A stretch of 43,695 nucleotides of DNA, from assembly GCA_025923195.1 (NCBI GenBank), contig JAICGJ010000021.1, positions 1 through 43,695 on the forward strand, written 5' to 3'. The position numbers and the translations under genes were made by a program. Positions 1-9,949 of this stretch are shown piece by piece. The notes under the pieces were generated by a model. The model did no database searches and had not been told where the DNA came from. It saw only the letters and a list, made by a program, of their open reading frames with translations. The stretch is from Chryseolinea sp. Lineage in GTDB: Bacteria; Bacteroidota; Bacteroidia; Cytophagales; Cyclobacteriaceae. How positions within the stretch are numbered: position 1 is the stretch's first letter; the number at the start of each line of letters is the position of its first letter.

Positions 1-1
1 A

Positions 2-265
2 GAGGAGCGGGAACTCATCGTTAAGGAACTGGCGGGAGGGCAAGAGGATTCACTAGGTGTCCAGCGCTATAAGGGTTTGGGGGAAATGAATCCGGAGCAA
101 TTATGGACCACCACGATGGATCCCGCACGACGTTCCTTAAAACAGGTAAGCATAGAATCCGCTGCGGAGGCCGATCACTTATTTTCAATGCTTATGGGCG
201 ACGAAGTAGCGCCGCGAAGAGAGTTTATAGAGAAGAATGCAAAATATGCCCGGGTGGATATATAG
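2..265 (+). CDS. gyrB: DNA gyrase subunit B, C-terminal fragment
   Basis: Last 87 codons of GyrB; the rest lies left of the window. GyrB is the ATPase subunit of DNA gyrase, which negatively supercoils DNA in the cytoplasm. The reading frame is open from base 2 and shows the highly conserved C-terminal block [14 protein letters not shown], then a TTMDP segment and [13 protein letters not shown], ending in YARVDI and a TAG stop. This block separates GyrB from most other GHKL/TOPRIM proteins; ParE is similar but usually differs in the EFIE tail. The partial frame has no visible start. It ends 20 bases before the ppk1 start on the same strand. Confidence 0.93.
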   Translation, partial: EERELIVKELAGGQEDSLGVQRYKGLGEMNPEQLWTTTMDPARRSLKQVSIESAAEADHLFSMLMGDEVAPRREFIEKNAKYARVDI

Positions 266-285
266 GTTTTATTTTTAGCGGAGTT

Positions 286-2406
286 ATGGAGGATGTTGTT
301 GTAGTAGAAAAAATTGCCCACCAGATTGAGGATAGTAATTACATAAGCCGGGATTTAAGCTGGATAAAATTTAATTACCGTGTTCTCGATCAGGCTAAAT
401 ATCCCGATCGGAGTATTTTCGATAGGCTTAAATTCCTTTCTATTACATCTTCTAACCTGGATGAATTTTGTACAATCAGACTGGGTAGTTTGTATAATTA
501 CATTGATTATGGAAAGGAACGTTTTGATTATAGCGGATTGCGTGAGGAGCCATTCCGTATCCTCCTATTGGCGGAGACAAAGCGATTCTGCAAAGATCAA
601 AGTGAGTACTATATAAATCACTTGCGTCCTCTGTTTTCGAACAATGGTTTCGTCATCGCGTCATACCAGGAACTATCTGTGGAGAATACACAGAAGGTGA
701 ATGATTATTTTAGCAAGACGATCTTTCCAATGCTGACGCCGATGGTCTTTGACAGTTATCACACCTTTCCAATCCTGATGAATAACAGACTGTTGCTAGG
801 TGTGGTAACAAGAAATCCGACGGAAAACCAGAACCAGCAAAAGGTCTCTTTTATTCAGGTACCACAAAATCTTCCGCGATTTTATGAATTGTGGGATGGT
901 GAAATCATTCAATTTGTTCCCATTGAGGAGATCATACGCAACAACGTTCATTCGCTGTTCAGAAACGTTGAAATTCTAAGCACCAACCTGTTTCGCATTA
1001 ACCGAAACGGTGATTTTACATTGGATGAAAGCGAAGATATCGAATCGAATTTTCTCGAGGATTTGCGCATAAAATTGAAAACCAGAAGGACCGGAAGGGT
1101 GGTTCGAATGGAGGTTGAGGAAAATCCGGATCCATGGATGATGCGTTTGCTTCGCATTCAATGGGATATGGATGAGCACAACATTTTCTACACACCTAAG
1201 GATAGCCTCATCGATTTTTCAGGATTAATGCAGATCATCAGTCACAAAGAATTTCGGGCAAGGCGTGCACATTTACCGGAGCCAATAAAACCGCTGAACT
1301 TTCCGGAACATGGAACACGCGACCTTTTTGAGGTTCTGAAGGAACGCGATATCCTGCTTCATCATCCCTACAATTCGATGGAGCCGGTGCTTGAGCTTGT
1401 CGAAAAAGCGGCTGATGATCCTCATGTGCTGTCTATTAAAATTACTATTTACCGGGTCGCAAAGGAATCACGTATAACCTCCGCATTGTTAAAGGCCGCT
1501 GAAAATGGCAAGCATGTGTCCGTACTATTTGAAGTCAAGGCACGGTTTGATGAGGAAAATAATCTCAGGGAAGCAACGCGCCTCCAGAAGGCAGGATGCT
1601 TTGTTATTTACGGTATCAACAGTTTAAAGACTCATACGAAACTTTTGTTAATCGTACGAAAGGAGGAGGAGGACAAGGTATACCGTTATGTTCATCTTTC
1701 CAGTGGAAACTACAATGAATCTACTTCAAGGCTATACGTGGATATTGGTTTGCTGACCACCAAGGAGGTCTATGCCAACGACGTATCTGAATTCTTTAAT
1801 GTAATAACCGGGCATTCACAACCCTCTACCTACCGTAATCTGATTACATCGCCTCGCGACATGAGAATACAGCTTTGTAACCTTGTGAAACGTGAGGCAG
1901 AAAATGCACGAAATGGGATTCCGTCTGCGGTAGTCATTAAGTTGAATTCACTGCAAGACAAGGAATTCATCGATGAACTATACGAGGCTTCCAGGGCTGG
2001 CGTCAAGATCAAGCTGGTTGTGAGGGGAATGTGTTGCTTGCGCCCAGGCAGGAAGGGACTGAGCGAAAATATTGAAGTCATATCTATTGTAGGGGAGTAT
2101 CTTGAACATTCGCGCATCTACTACTTTCATAATGCCGGATCACCCAAGGTATATATCGGTAGCGCCGACGCCATGGTGCGCAGCTTTGACCGACGTATAG
2201 AATCGCTCTTCCTGTTGGATGAAGAGATCCTGAAAAAACAGGCGATAAACAACCTGCGCTACAATCTGAAAGATAACGTGAATGCCTATATCATGCAGGA
2301 GGACGGTACCTATGTAAAAAAACACAATGGCGAACCTCCGTTTAACATTCATAAGGAATTTTATAACGTCACCAGGGAAATCGTGATGAATGCTAAATTG
2401 CTCTGA
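286..2406 (+). CDS. ppk1: Polyphosphate kinase 1
   Basis: 706 residues, normal for PPK1, which reversibly polymerises the gamma phosphate of ATP into inorganic polyphosphate. The frame is open further upstream to 103, but that part overlaps gyrB. The ATG at 286 gives a protein whose N-terminus (ISRDLSWIKFNYRVLDQA) matches the family start, so it is preferred. The phospho-acceptor histidine is His450 in the THTKLLLI block, followed by HLSSGNYNESTSRLY. A second conserved histidine is His608 in LEHSRIYYF, followed by VYIGSADAM. The usual SADWMPRNLDRR segment reads SADAMVRSFDRR here, a mild departure. A Ppx/GppA-type phosphatase lies 13 kb away at 15588-16481, the usual degradative partner. It converges with the minus-strand gene ending at 2449. 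Confidence 0.95.
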   Translation: MEDVVVVEKIAHQIEDSNYISRDLSWIKFNYRVLDQAKYPDRSIFDRLKFLSITSSNLDEFCTIRLGSLYNYIDYGKERFDYSGLREEPFRILLLAETKRFCKDQSEYYINHLRPLFSNNGFVIASYQELSVENTQKVNDYFSKTIFPMLTPMVFDSYHTFPILMNNRLLLGVVTRNPTENQNQQKVSFIQVPQNLPRFYELWDGEIIQFVPIEEIIRNNVHSLFRNVEILSTNLFRINRNGDFTLDESEDIESNFLEDLRIKLKTRRTGRVVRMEVEENPDPWMMRLLRIQWDMDEHNIFYTPKDSLIDFSGLMQIISHKEFRARRAHLPEPIKPLNFPEHGTRDLFEVLKERDILLHHPYNSMEPVLELVEKAADDPHVLSIKITIYRVAKESRITSALLKAAENGKHVSVLFEVKARFDEENNLREATRLQKAGCFVIYGINSLKTHTKLLLIVRKEEEDKVYRYVHLSSGNYNESTSRLYVDIGLLTTKEVYANDVSEFFNVITGHSQPSTYRNLITSPRDMRIQLCNLVKREAENARNGIPSAVVIKLNSLQDKEFIDELYEASRAGVKIKLVVRGMCCLRPGRKGLSENIEVISIVGEYLEHSRIYYFHNAGSPKVYIGSADAMVRSFDRRIESLFLLDEEILKKQAINNLRYNLKDNVNAYIMQEDGTYVKKHNGEPPFNIHKEFYNVTREIVMNAKLL

Positions 2407-2448
2407 CTACAACTGAGGGAAAATTCAGGCATGCAGCACCCCGATGGA

Positions 2449-3399
2449 TTACCTGTAGCTGTAATAGTGCGGACATTCAGGATTTTTATGTACACCGCGA
2501 ATGCGCGTGCGATAGTTCAGCATAAACTCGTGCGTACCATTGGAGAAACGATTCAGATCTGATTGGGTCCAGTCGTAGGAATATCCGAAATGAAACTTCT
2601 CGCTAATCTTTAAGTCAATAAATGAAATGAAGGAATCTCCCGTGCGATAGGAGAGCCCTGCGCTGAAAACATCATGGAAAATAAAAGCATTATTAAAATC
2701 CACGCTCAAGGGCTGGCCTTCCTGCTGACGGATCAAGATAGACGGATTGATCTTAACTTTTTCAAATCGATCCAGTGGCAACAACGCTCCGGCACGGAGA
2801 AAATAATACCTGGCTTCTTTGAGTTGCCCTAAAAGCCCCTCCACATTATTAGCAATTTTATTATTGAGAATGAATGGAACTGAAAAACCTACAAAGAAAT
2901 TCTTCTTGCTATAAAACAGTCCGGCGCCAAAGTTGGGCTTTACCACATTTAGTATGTTGTAGAAAGCGGCATCACCCGGTGCTTGCAAATCCAGTTTGCT
3001 GTAGTCAGCGCCCAGCAAATTGATTCCTGCCTGAAGCCCCATTGCAAGCGTGGCATCCTGAAAATGTATCTTGTATGCATAGCTTGCGTAAATATGTTCA
3101 TTCTTATAACTACCGATCTCATCGTGATTGATCATTAATCCTACCCCGACCTTATTCTTTGCTAGGGCTGTGTGACCACTTATGCTATATGTTTTTGGCG
3201 CGCCAGGAAAGTTTACCCACTGATTCCGGTACATAGCGGTCAAACTCAATTGGACCTGACTTCCTGCGTAGGCAGGATTTAATACAAGCTCGTTAAAGTA
3301 GTACTGGGTAAATACTGGGTATTGCTGTGCATGCCCTTGCACAGCAATCGCCAGCGTCAGTAACAGCGTTAAAAAAATGCTCTTTCGAGTCGTTGTCAT
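2449..3399 (-). CDS. PorP/SprF family T9SS outer-membrane protein
   Basis: 316 residues. A cleavable signal peptide ends near HAQ (residue 25). The mature start QYPVFTQYYFNELVLNPAYAG is the hallmark of PorP/SprF proteins, followed by alternating amphipathic strands typical of an outer-membrane beta-barrel. In gliding Bacteroidota, SprF is needed for secretion or surface retention of the SprB adhesin, and PorP-like proteins often sit beside T9SS cargo with a type B C-terminal domain. Here the gene starts only 8 bases after the stop of the 2123-residue type B cargo, so co-transcription and a dedicated partner role are likely. It is last in the four-gene minus-strand cluster. Which exact cargo it serves is inferred from position. 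Confidence 0.9.
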   Translation of the reverse strand: MTTTRKSIFLTLLLTLAIAVQGHAQQYPVFTQYYFNELVLNPAYAGSQVQLSLTAMYRNQWVNFPGAPKTYSISGHTALAKNKVGVGLMINHDEIGSYKNEHIYASYAYKIHFQDATLAMGLQAGINLLGADYSKLDLQAPGDAAFYNILNVVKPNFGAGLFYSKKNFFVGFSVPFILNNKIANNVEGLLGQLKEARYYFLRAGALLPLDRFEKVKINPSILIRQQEGQPLSVDFNNAFIFHDVFSAGLSYRTGDSFISFIDLKISEKFHFGYSYDWTQSDLNRFSNGTHEFMLNYRTRIRGVHKNPECPHYYSYR

Positions 3400-3407
3400 C
3401 TCCCTTT

Positions 3408-6400
3408 TTAATTTACAATTTCCAGATATCCGGCAATAGGCTTTGACCCGTCGCGCTTGTCGATGATGTAGAAATAGGTTCCGCCGGGCAGCTCGGTACC
3501 CATTAGACTTACACCCCGGTTCGATTGACCGTCAAAAAAAGTTCCGTTGTTGTCATATCCTTCTGCCTCATAAACCATAGTACCTGCTCGATTAAATATT
3601 TTTACAAGGTTCGAAGGGAAGCTTTCAATACAATTGATGTGGAAAATATCGTTTTGGCCGTCGTTATTTCTGGATACGCCGTTGAAAGGATGGATCTCGG
3701 TCTTAACTTCGAACGGTTTCGTACGCTCACATCCCAGCGATGAAATTACGGTAACGTCGTAGGTACCAGCATCAAGCCCGGTTGCGATAGGTCCGGTCGC
3801 AACGACCGCACCATTCATCTTCCAAATGATAGAGTCTGTATCAACACTGTTCGTCATAAAGAGCGCTGCGAATCCCGTCGCCGGCTCAACCGAATCTTCC
3901 CGGCATGCCGTAGGAACGGTCGTGATACTAAAGTCAGGATATTGAGGATCGGACGTGATTTCTGCAGTCGCCAAGGGAGATTTGCAACCTGTTATTCTGC
4001 TAGTTGCTGTAACAGAGTATTGACCAACGGCAAGGCTATCGTAAATTTCGCCAACGAAATCCGGTGACGTTTTTTCAATTGTTCCAACGTACCAATGGAA
4101 AACATAATCGCTTGTATTTCCTTCAACGGAGGCTGAAACAGCGCCATTATCCGATATACAGCTCGTCACCATGGATAGAATTTCTATGGTCGGATTTGGG
4201 ATAGGAAGTTGTTCGATTCCAATGCTTACCTGAGTAGTATCCGAACATCCTGTAACAAAATCTGTGGCGATCACGGAAAAAATCCCTGCACCAAGATTTG
4301 AGGCCTGAGAACCTGTGTAAAAGGTGGTACCTGTAGGGGGCGCATTAACAAACCAGTCAAATCTATGATAGATAATGGAGCCGTTGACATGAGCAGCAGC
4401 AACGCCATCCGGACGGGCAGGGTCACAAATAGTTAACGGGGCAAGCGGTTCAGCAACCACCGTTGGAATCGCCCGGCTGTCATCTATGCGGACTGTATCG
4501 GAAGCAAAGCAAACGACGTCAGTTTGATCGACAGCGCGCACGATGTAGGTTCCGATATCAAGGCCAGTAACGAAGGCTATAGGCGTGCTTGTAAAGTCTT
4601 CGGTCGCCTTGACAGTCTCCAAATACCACAGGTATTGATAATCATTCTTATTGCCACTTGTTACAGTCGCGAAGACACTGCCATCCTTAGGTGTTTCATA
4701 GCATACAGTCAAAGGTTCGGCTGATGCGTTCATTGAGACAGGTTTGATGTCTATCGGCAATTCATAGGTTTCTGTCACGCTACACTGCGTGGTGTTGTTT
4801 AATACCTCGATGGTATAGAATCCTGCAGAGAGGTTTTGAGCGATCTCTCCATTAGCTCCAGATATATTGGCGCCCGAAAGAACAGTCCCTGATGTTGATT
4901 GTCCTTCGTACCATGTATAAGTATATCCGCTTATGCTGTTTCCGGAGCCTATCACTTCCAGGCTACCGGTAATGTTGGCGGGTTTTAAACATTGCGTCGG
5001 TATAACAAATGAAACCAGGTCGACTGCTACGGTATTCGCCGTTTTATCGAGAATCGTAAACTCAATCAGGTCGCTGGTACTACACATAGTAACCTTATTG
5101 ATTGCTTTGACATAATAAGTGCCAGCAGGCTGGTTTAGAAGGGTGCTGCCGGTTTCACCTGCGATCAACTGAGGACCTGACCCGGTTGAAGTGTACCATT
5201 CAAAATCATAGTTTGCTACCGGGGCTGCTACGGCTGCCTCGGTAACGCCCGTGATGGTGGCCGATCCGGAATTTAACATGTCGCACCGCGTAACATCCGT
5301 GAGCAATATGTTAGCCTGTGCAATAGAAATAGAAGGGACATCGTCGAAAATCTGATAAGTTGCACTGGAAAAACACCCGGCCGACGTTCCTGCTGCCTTT
5401 GTTACAACAACCGTATATATCCCTGCAGGCAAACTCAATGCATTTTGACCTGAAGGAACTCCACTGGTATTCGTTCCCAGCAATGGCGATGATGCGTCTG
5501 GCCCTTCATACCACGTATACGTATAATCAGCAGGGTTTGGAATTGAAATCGACAGCTGGCCTGTGCCCGGCGCCCCAGTACAATTAACATTGTTCACAGG
5601 AGGGTTACCCGTAAAAACAGGATCCTGTGTAACCTGGTTAAGTTCTACTGTAACAGGAACAGAACGACAGTTGAACGTGCTGACCCTTGCCGGATTAGTA
5701 GTGACTGCCACGAACGTATAGAACTGGGGTTGTAAAGGTGAATTCAAATCGTAGTTGGGCTGACCATCGACACCCGCAAATGATGCGAAAACAGTTCCAC
5801 CTGGTCCTAAATCATTCTTTCCCTCATAGACATAGATGGTATAATCACTCTCTACAAAGCCGGGCGTGGGAGTTAACCTCACCTGGATACTTCCATCCGT
5901 TCCAGGCGCGCAGGTTTGAATATCTAATTTATTAATAAATGAAAGAACCTGAGCATCATCAAATGGAAGATCAAAGGTTTGAGAGGAAGTACATCCATTA
6001 TTGCGATTGGTAGCGATCAAAGTATAGATACCAGTTGTTAAGGATGTTGCCGTTGTGGTAGTCGATGTATTCGACACTGTGGTAATGGCGCCCTCTAAGA
6101 ATGGTGCCTGACCTTTCCGCCATTCAAAATCAAATCCCAATGTATTGCCGACCGCTGCTACCGATACCGAAATCTCACCGTGGTTGTCGTTACAGTCACT
6201 CGGTCGTACGACATTCGTCGGTGTAAATGAAATTGCTGGTGCCGTATTTGTAATGGACACTGTCAATGGCGTGGTTTCGCAATGGCGAGCGTCAAAATTT
6301 CCCTTTACAGTATAGGTTCCGGCGGGTAAACCAGTCAGCGTTTGGTCCGTATCCGTAAAGTCTGGCGTAGCTTTCACACTTGAACCATTGTACCAGGAGA

Positions 6401-9400
6401 ATGTATAGTCAGATGGTGAACCTGGACTCACGCCAACGGTGATTGAACCGTTTGGAGGCTCGCACTGGGTGGCATTTAATGATGACGCTAGCGTCAGCGT
6501 CGGTGTAACCGCTGCAAAGTTGATGGTAACCTCCGTCGTGCTGGAGCAACTGGTAGAGATGTCGGTAGCCTTAACGGTGTACAGTGCAACCTTCAGGCCA
6601 GTGGCCGTGCTGGTAGTTGCAACGCTGTTCTGCGGTAATGTATTTTGTCCTAGGAACCACTCAAAGTTGAAGCCCGTGGTTACGCCGGCTACAGTTGCTG
6701 ATCCCGACCCATTTGGCTGAGCTGGATCACATGATGTTTGGTGGGCCACAACCGATGCAGTTACGACAGGAGGCGCCGTCTGTAAAACCGTAATGGTAAC
6801 GGGATCGGAACTACAATGGGAAGAGTTTAGGGTTGCCACAACCGTATACTCTCCCGCGGCAAGGTTTTGATATGAAGCACCTGTGAAATCCGGGCTGGGC
6901 TTGACTTGGTCTCCATCGAACCATTCAAACTTATATCCTGCAGTAATTCCTCCAACAGTTGCAGATGCGCTGCCCACTGGTAGCTGAGAACAAGTAGCAT
7001 CAACCTTCGTAACGGTTGGTAGCGGCTTTACGCGTTGGTCGGGAATCGAGAACGATTCAATAGTTTGGCAACCTGTTGCCTTATCCTTGACAAGAACAGT
7101 ATAGGCAATCGGCTTCAGGTTTGTCTGTTCGTGACTTGAACCGACGAGATCGCCGAATATGTCATTTCCTTCGTACCATGTATAGGTGTACTTTCCGGTT
7201 GGTTCCCCCACACCATTCTGAACACCATCGAACTCTACGTCATTAATAACAGCCCGGAGCTTAGCGTTAGGATTTTTGCAGTTGTCATAAGGATTTTCGA
7301 GAATTATCCGAACGTTAACAGTTGAGTTTATTTTTCCCACTACTACTTGTTTTGTATCGGTATTACAATTCGCGGTCTTGTGAATCGCGTATACCGTGTA
7401 GGTATCGTCCTTTAACCCAGTATAAGTCGGCCCTACGTGGTCGGCAGACGCAACAGGCTTTGCAACGTTTCCAATAGACCAGTAGAAATTGTAGTCCGTG
7501 GTATTTTCAACAACACCATTTGGCACGAACGCCCTGACTGCTCCGTTGTCGGGTGAGGTATCCGGTGAACACTTAACATTATCCTGCACCTTAAGGGCAG
7601 TTAGTGAGACCGGAAGCGGGTTTACCGGACCCGAGATGATATTATTACCGTAGTCGCACTCAATGAAATTTGTATTAGGGAGCTTTATCGGGGTAGGCAC
7701 CGTATTACCACCGTCATTCAAAACGATATACAAAGTGAAAGGAGAGCCGGGTCCATTTACAGTTGCATTGGATACGGAATGCACGCTACCAACTGCAAAT
7801 GAACTTAAGTTTACGTTTATTGTATTCAGCTTTGTTGCACCAGCGTTACTAGGATTACCATTGTAAAACGTTATCGGGACGGTTCCGCTAAGCGACACAT
7901 CGCCTAGATTCGTGATTTGAAATGAGACGGTAAAGTTTGTATTCGGACACGTCGGCGGATTGATTGTTAAGGAATTTTGAACATACGCTAAGTCTGGCGA
8001 CGCATATTTGGGGCAACCCAGCGAATTCAAAAATGGAGATTGATTGAGGAAGCTGTTCAACGGTCTGTTTTTTCCCACGGTACACACATTCTCCGAAAAC
8101 ACCAGGTGATGTTTTTGTTGGATCTTAGGAATACTCAGGTTATCGTTAACGTTAACATTAAAATAACCATGCTGATTCCAAACCCGGCGTGCCGGTACCC
8201 AAGGTTCAGCTCCGGACCGGAACACGCGCACGTGAGAGAATTCGGACTTAGCCAGGTCACAGAAGTTAGCCTCATCCGATTTCCGATAGTCTGGATGTGT
8301 TGGATCCGTAATGGTTCCGTTTTGGATAAAGTCGACAGTTCGGCAGGTTACGCAAAGTTCCGTATTGCCATCCGCATCGACATCAGCAACGATTGGGTAT
8401 TCACGATTGGTACGAGATATACAAGGTTGTTGGGTAAAAATCGCTCCATTTGTTCCGTTGATGATATAGATAAACCTTTCATCTCTGTATACAACTTCAG
8501 ATTGACCATCACCATTAAAGTCGAAAAGGGTGCAACCTGTATTACCGGAAGTTTCCTCATTTACTGTGATCTTCCATAATAAAGTCATATCCTCCTTCAG
8601 CGCATAGAGGAATTTTCCAGATACGAATGCCGCATTGAGTTGACCGTCTCCATCTAGGTCTGCGATATTGACACGCCCCGTGCCCTGGTGCCAACCATTC
8701 TTATAGTAATCATCTGTACTGGTACCTGTCGCACCTTGACAATTTTGGATCGTAAAGTCGCCAGGAATTGGATCTGAAAATGTCTTAATTACACCGTTCT
8801 TTACATCCCAAAAGAAAACGGTAGTATTGTTATCGCTTGTATTTCTTCCGGATGCAATTACATCCAATGAACCATCCAGATTATAGTCGGCTATACTAGT
8901 GGCATCCGCATCTGTTTTCCTTCCGTAGTTGGCAATAGTCTTTTCAGAAGTGATTGTTCCACCGGCAATATTTACGCTGTAAATAATTCCGCCTACGACT
9001 AACTCGAGATTGTCATCCTTGATGGCATCGGTCAATAAGTGCGCATTTTTCGTCGCGTCATTCAAAATATCGACTGCGACGGGTCCTCCGGCCTTTTTAT
9101 CCCAGTCCGCTGATGGAGCAACTATTGTGGCGCCCGTGTGAGCATTATAAATTGCATTTCGCGCGTAGAGTTCGACTTTGCCGTCGCCGTTAAAGTCGGC
9201 AAGACCCATCATACCGGGATCGTCGGTCATCGCGATGGGATACCCTGCGAGAAGGTTAAGGTTGCAGTCATAGGCATATACGTTCCATTTTGTGCTGACT
9301 ACAAAAATTTCCGCACAATTATCATTATCAATATTTCCGATTAAAACATCGGTGTAAGCAGGGGAGTAATCAACTGTCAGGGATTTCTGAATGGTGTTGA

Positions 9401-9779
9401 CACCTGCAGTGTTATCGCCATTCAGAATGAATATTTTCTTTGAGTACCGGTTAGTGGTAACCATTTCCGGTATTCCGTCTCGGTCAAGATCCCCGACCGC
9501 AATTCTGCCAAGGTGGATAGCAGTTCCGTTTTCTGAAGTGGATTCAAGTGATAGTGAAAACTTTGGAAATTCGGAAGGTGTTGCTTCACAGTTAAGGTCG
9601 TTACCAATATAACCACCGTTACAAACAACTTCATTGGCGCATTCCCCATCGAAACAGTCGATGAAACCGTCGCCGTCATCATCAATACTGTTAGCACAAA
9701 TTTCCTTTACCTGTGCCAGCGTAGTCGTGGTAGCAAAAAGGCTGGTGCATATTAAGGTTAAGTAAAAAATCTTCTTCAT
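3408..9779 (-). CDS. Giant T9SS-secreted adhesin with FG-GAP and SprB-like repeats
   Basis: 2123 residues. Domains in order: signal peptide (1 to about 23, ending LAQ); an Asp-rich, probably Ca-binding stretch (DDDGDGFIDCFDGEC); FG-GAP/VCBS propeller repeats to about 500, with many DxDxDG loops; a CARDB-like domain (about 590-710); then about 14 tandem modules of roughly 85-110 residues (about 726-2020). Each module opens with a Cys after a short strand, has a central WY-x-G strand, an AGxYTV strand and a second Cys, as in SprB repeats. The last 100 residues (HPFNGVSRNNDGQND to GYLEIVN) form a T9SS type B sorting domain. The product is therefore probably carried across the outer membrane and kept on the surface as an adhesin. 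Ligand unknown. It is the third gene of the cluster, 170 bases after its upstream neighbour. Confidence 0.9.
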   Translation of the reverse strand: MKKIFYLTLICTSLFATTTTLAQVKEICANSIDDDGDGFIDCFDGECANEVVCNGGYIGNDLNCEATPSEFPKFSLSLESTSENGTAIHLGRIAVGDLDRDGIPEMVTTNRYSKKIFILNGDNTAGVNTIQKSLTVDYSPAYTDVLIGNIDNDNCAEIFVVSTKWNVYAYDCNLNLLAGYPIAMTDDPGMMGLADFNGDGKVELYARNAIYNAHTGATIVAPSADWDKKAGGPVAVDILNDATKNAHLLTDAIKDDNLELVVGGIIYSVNIAGGTITSEKTIANYGRKTDADATSIADYNLDGSLDVIASGRNTSDNNTTVFFWDVKNGVIKTFSDPIPGDFTIQNCQGATGTSTDDYYKNGWHQGTGRVNIADLDGDGQLNAAFVSGKFLYALKEDMTLLWKITVNEETSGNTGCTLFDFNGDGQSEVVYRDERFIYIINGTNGAIFTQQPCISRTNREYPIVADVDADGNTELCVTCRTVDFIQNGTITDPTHPDYRKSDEANFCDLAKSEFSHVRVFRSGAEPWVPARRVWNQHGYFNVNVNDNLSIPKIQQKHHLVFSENVCTVGKNRPLNSFLNQSPFLNSLGCPKYASPDLAYVQNSLTINPPTCPNTNFTVSFQITNLGDVSLSGTVPITFYNGNPSNAGATKLNTINVNLSSFAVGSVHSVSNATVNGPGSPFTLYIVLNDGGNTVPTPIKLPNTNFIECDYGNNIISGPVNPLPVSLTALKVQDNVKCSPDTSPDNGAVRAFVPNGVVENTTDYNFYWSIGNVAKPVASADHVGPTYTGLKDDTYTVYAIHKTANCNTDTKQVVVGKINSTVNVRIILENPYDNCKNPNAKLRAVINDVEFDGVQNGVGEPTGKYTYTWYEGNDIFGDLVGSSHEQTNLKPIAYTVLVKDKATGCQTIESFSIPDQRVKPLPTVTKVDATCSQLPVGSASATVGGITAGYKFEWFDGDQVKPSPDFTGASYQNLAAGEYTVVATLNSSHCSSDPVTITVLQTAPPVVTASVVAHQTSCDPAQPNGSGSATVAGVTTGFNFEWFLGQNTLPQNSVATTSTATGLKVALYTVKATDISTSCSSTTEVTINFAAVTPTLTLASSLNATQCEPPNGSITVGVSPGSPSDYTFSWYNGSSVKATPDFTDTDQTLTGLPAGTYTVKGNFDARHCETTPLTVSITNTAPAISFTPTNVVRPSDCNDNHGEISVSVAAVGNTLGFDFEWRKGQAPFLEGAITTVSNTSTTTTATSLTTGIYTLIATNRNNGCTSSQTFDLPFDDAQVLSFINKLDIQTCAPGTDGSIQVRLTPTPGFVESDYTIYVYEGKNDLGPGGTVFASFAGVDGQPNYDLNSPLQPQFYTFVAVTTNPARVSTFNCRSVPVTVELNQVTQDPVFTGNPPVNNVNCTGAPGTGQLSISIPNPADYTYTWYEGPDASSPLLGTNTSGVPSGQNALSLPAGIYTVVVTKAAGTSAGCFSSATYQIFDDVPSISIAQANILLTDVTRCDMLNSGSATITGVTEAAVAAPVANYDFEWYTSTGSGPQLIAGETGSTLLNQPAGTYYVKAINKVTMCSTSDLIEFTILDKTANTVAVDLVSFVIPTQCLKPANITGSLEVIGSGNSISGYTYTWYEGQSTSGTVLSGANISGANGEIAQNLSAGFYTIEVLNNTTQCSVTETYELPIDIKPVSMNASAEPLTVCYETPKDGSVFATVTSGNKNDYQYLWYLETVKATEDFTSTPIAFVTGLDIGTYIVRAVDQTDVVCFASDTVRIDDSRAIPTVVAEPLAPLTICDPARPDGVAAAHVNGSIIYHRFDWFVNAPPTGTTFYTGSQASNLGAGIFSVIATDFVTGCSDTTQVSIGIEQLPIPNPTIEILSMVTSCISDNGAVSASVEGNTSDYVFHWYVGTIEKTSPDFVGEIYDSLAVGQYSVTATSRITGCKSPLATAEITSDPQYPDFSITTVPTACREDSVEPATGFAALFMTNSVDTDSIIWKMNGAVVATGPIATGLDAGTYDVTVISSLGCERTKPFEVKTEIHPFNGVSRNNDGQNDIFHINCIESFPSNLVKIFNRAGTMVYEAEGYDNNGTFFDGQSNRGVSLMGTELPGGTYFYIIDKRDGSKPIAGYLEIVN

Positions 9780-9949
9780 AGCGATGCAATTAGATTAAAG
9801 CCAATGTCGAAGAGGATAGTATTTACCCGTTTATGTTATGTGATAAGCGGTTGTAACCTTAGACGTAAGTTTTACAATTCATTAGAAAGATCTTGCAGCG
9901 AGGCAAAGCACATACCAGAAAAAAAATGCTGCGATTTTACCTTAAAAAT

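Noticed and set aside
103-285. Upstream extension of the ppk1 frame
   Set aside because: It overlaps the conserved end of gyrB and does not resemble PPK1; the ATG at 286 gives the normal start.
8040-8579. 179-codon plus-strand frame inside the giant adhesin
   Set aside because: It is antisense to FG-GAP repeats with clear protein motifs; the frame is open by chance.
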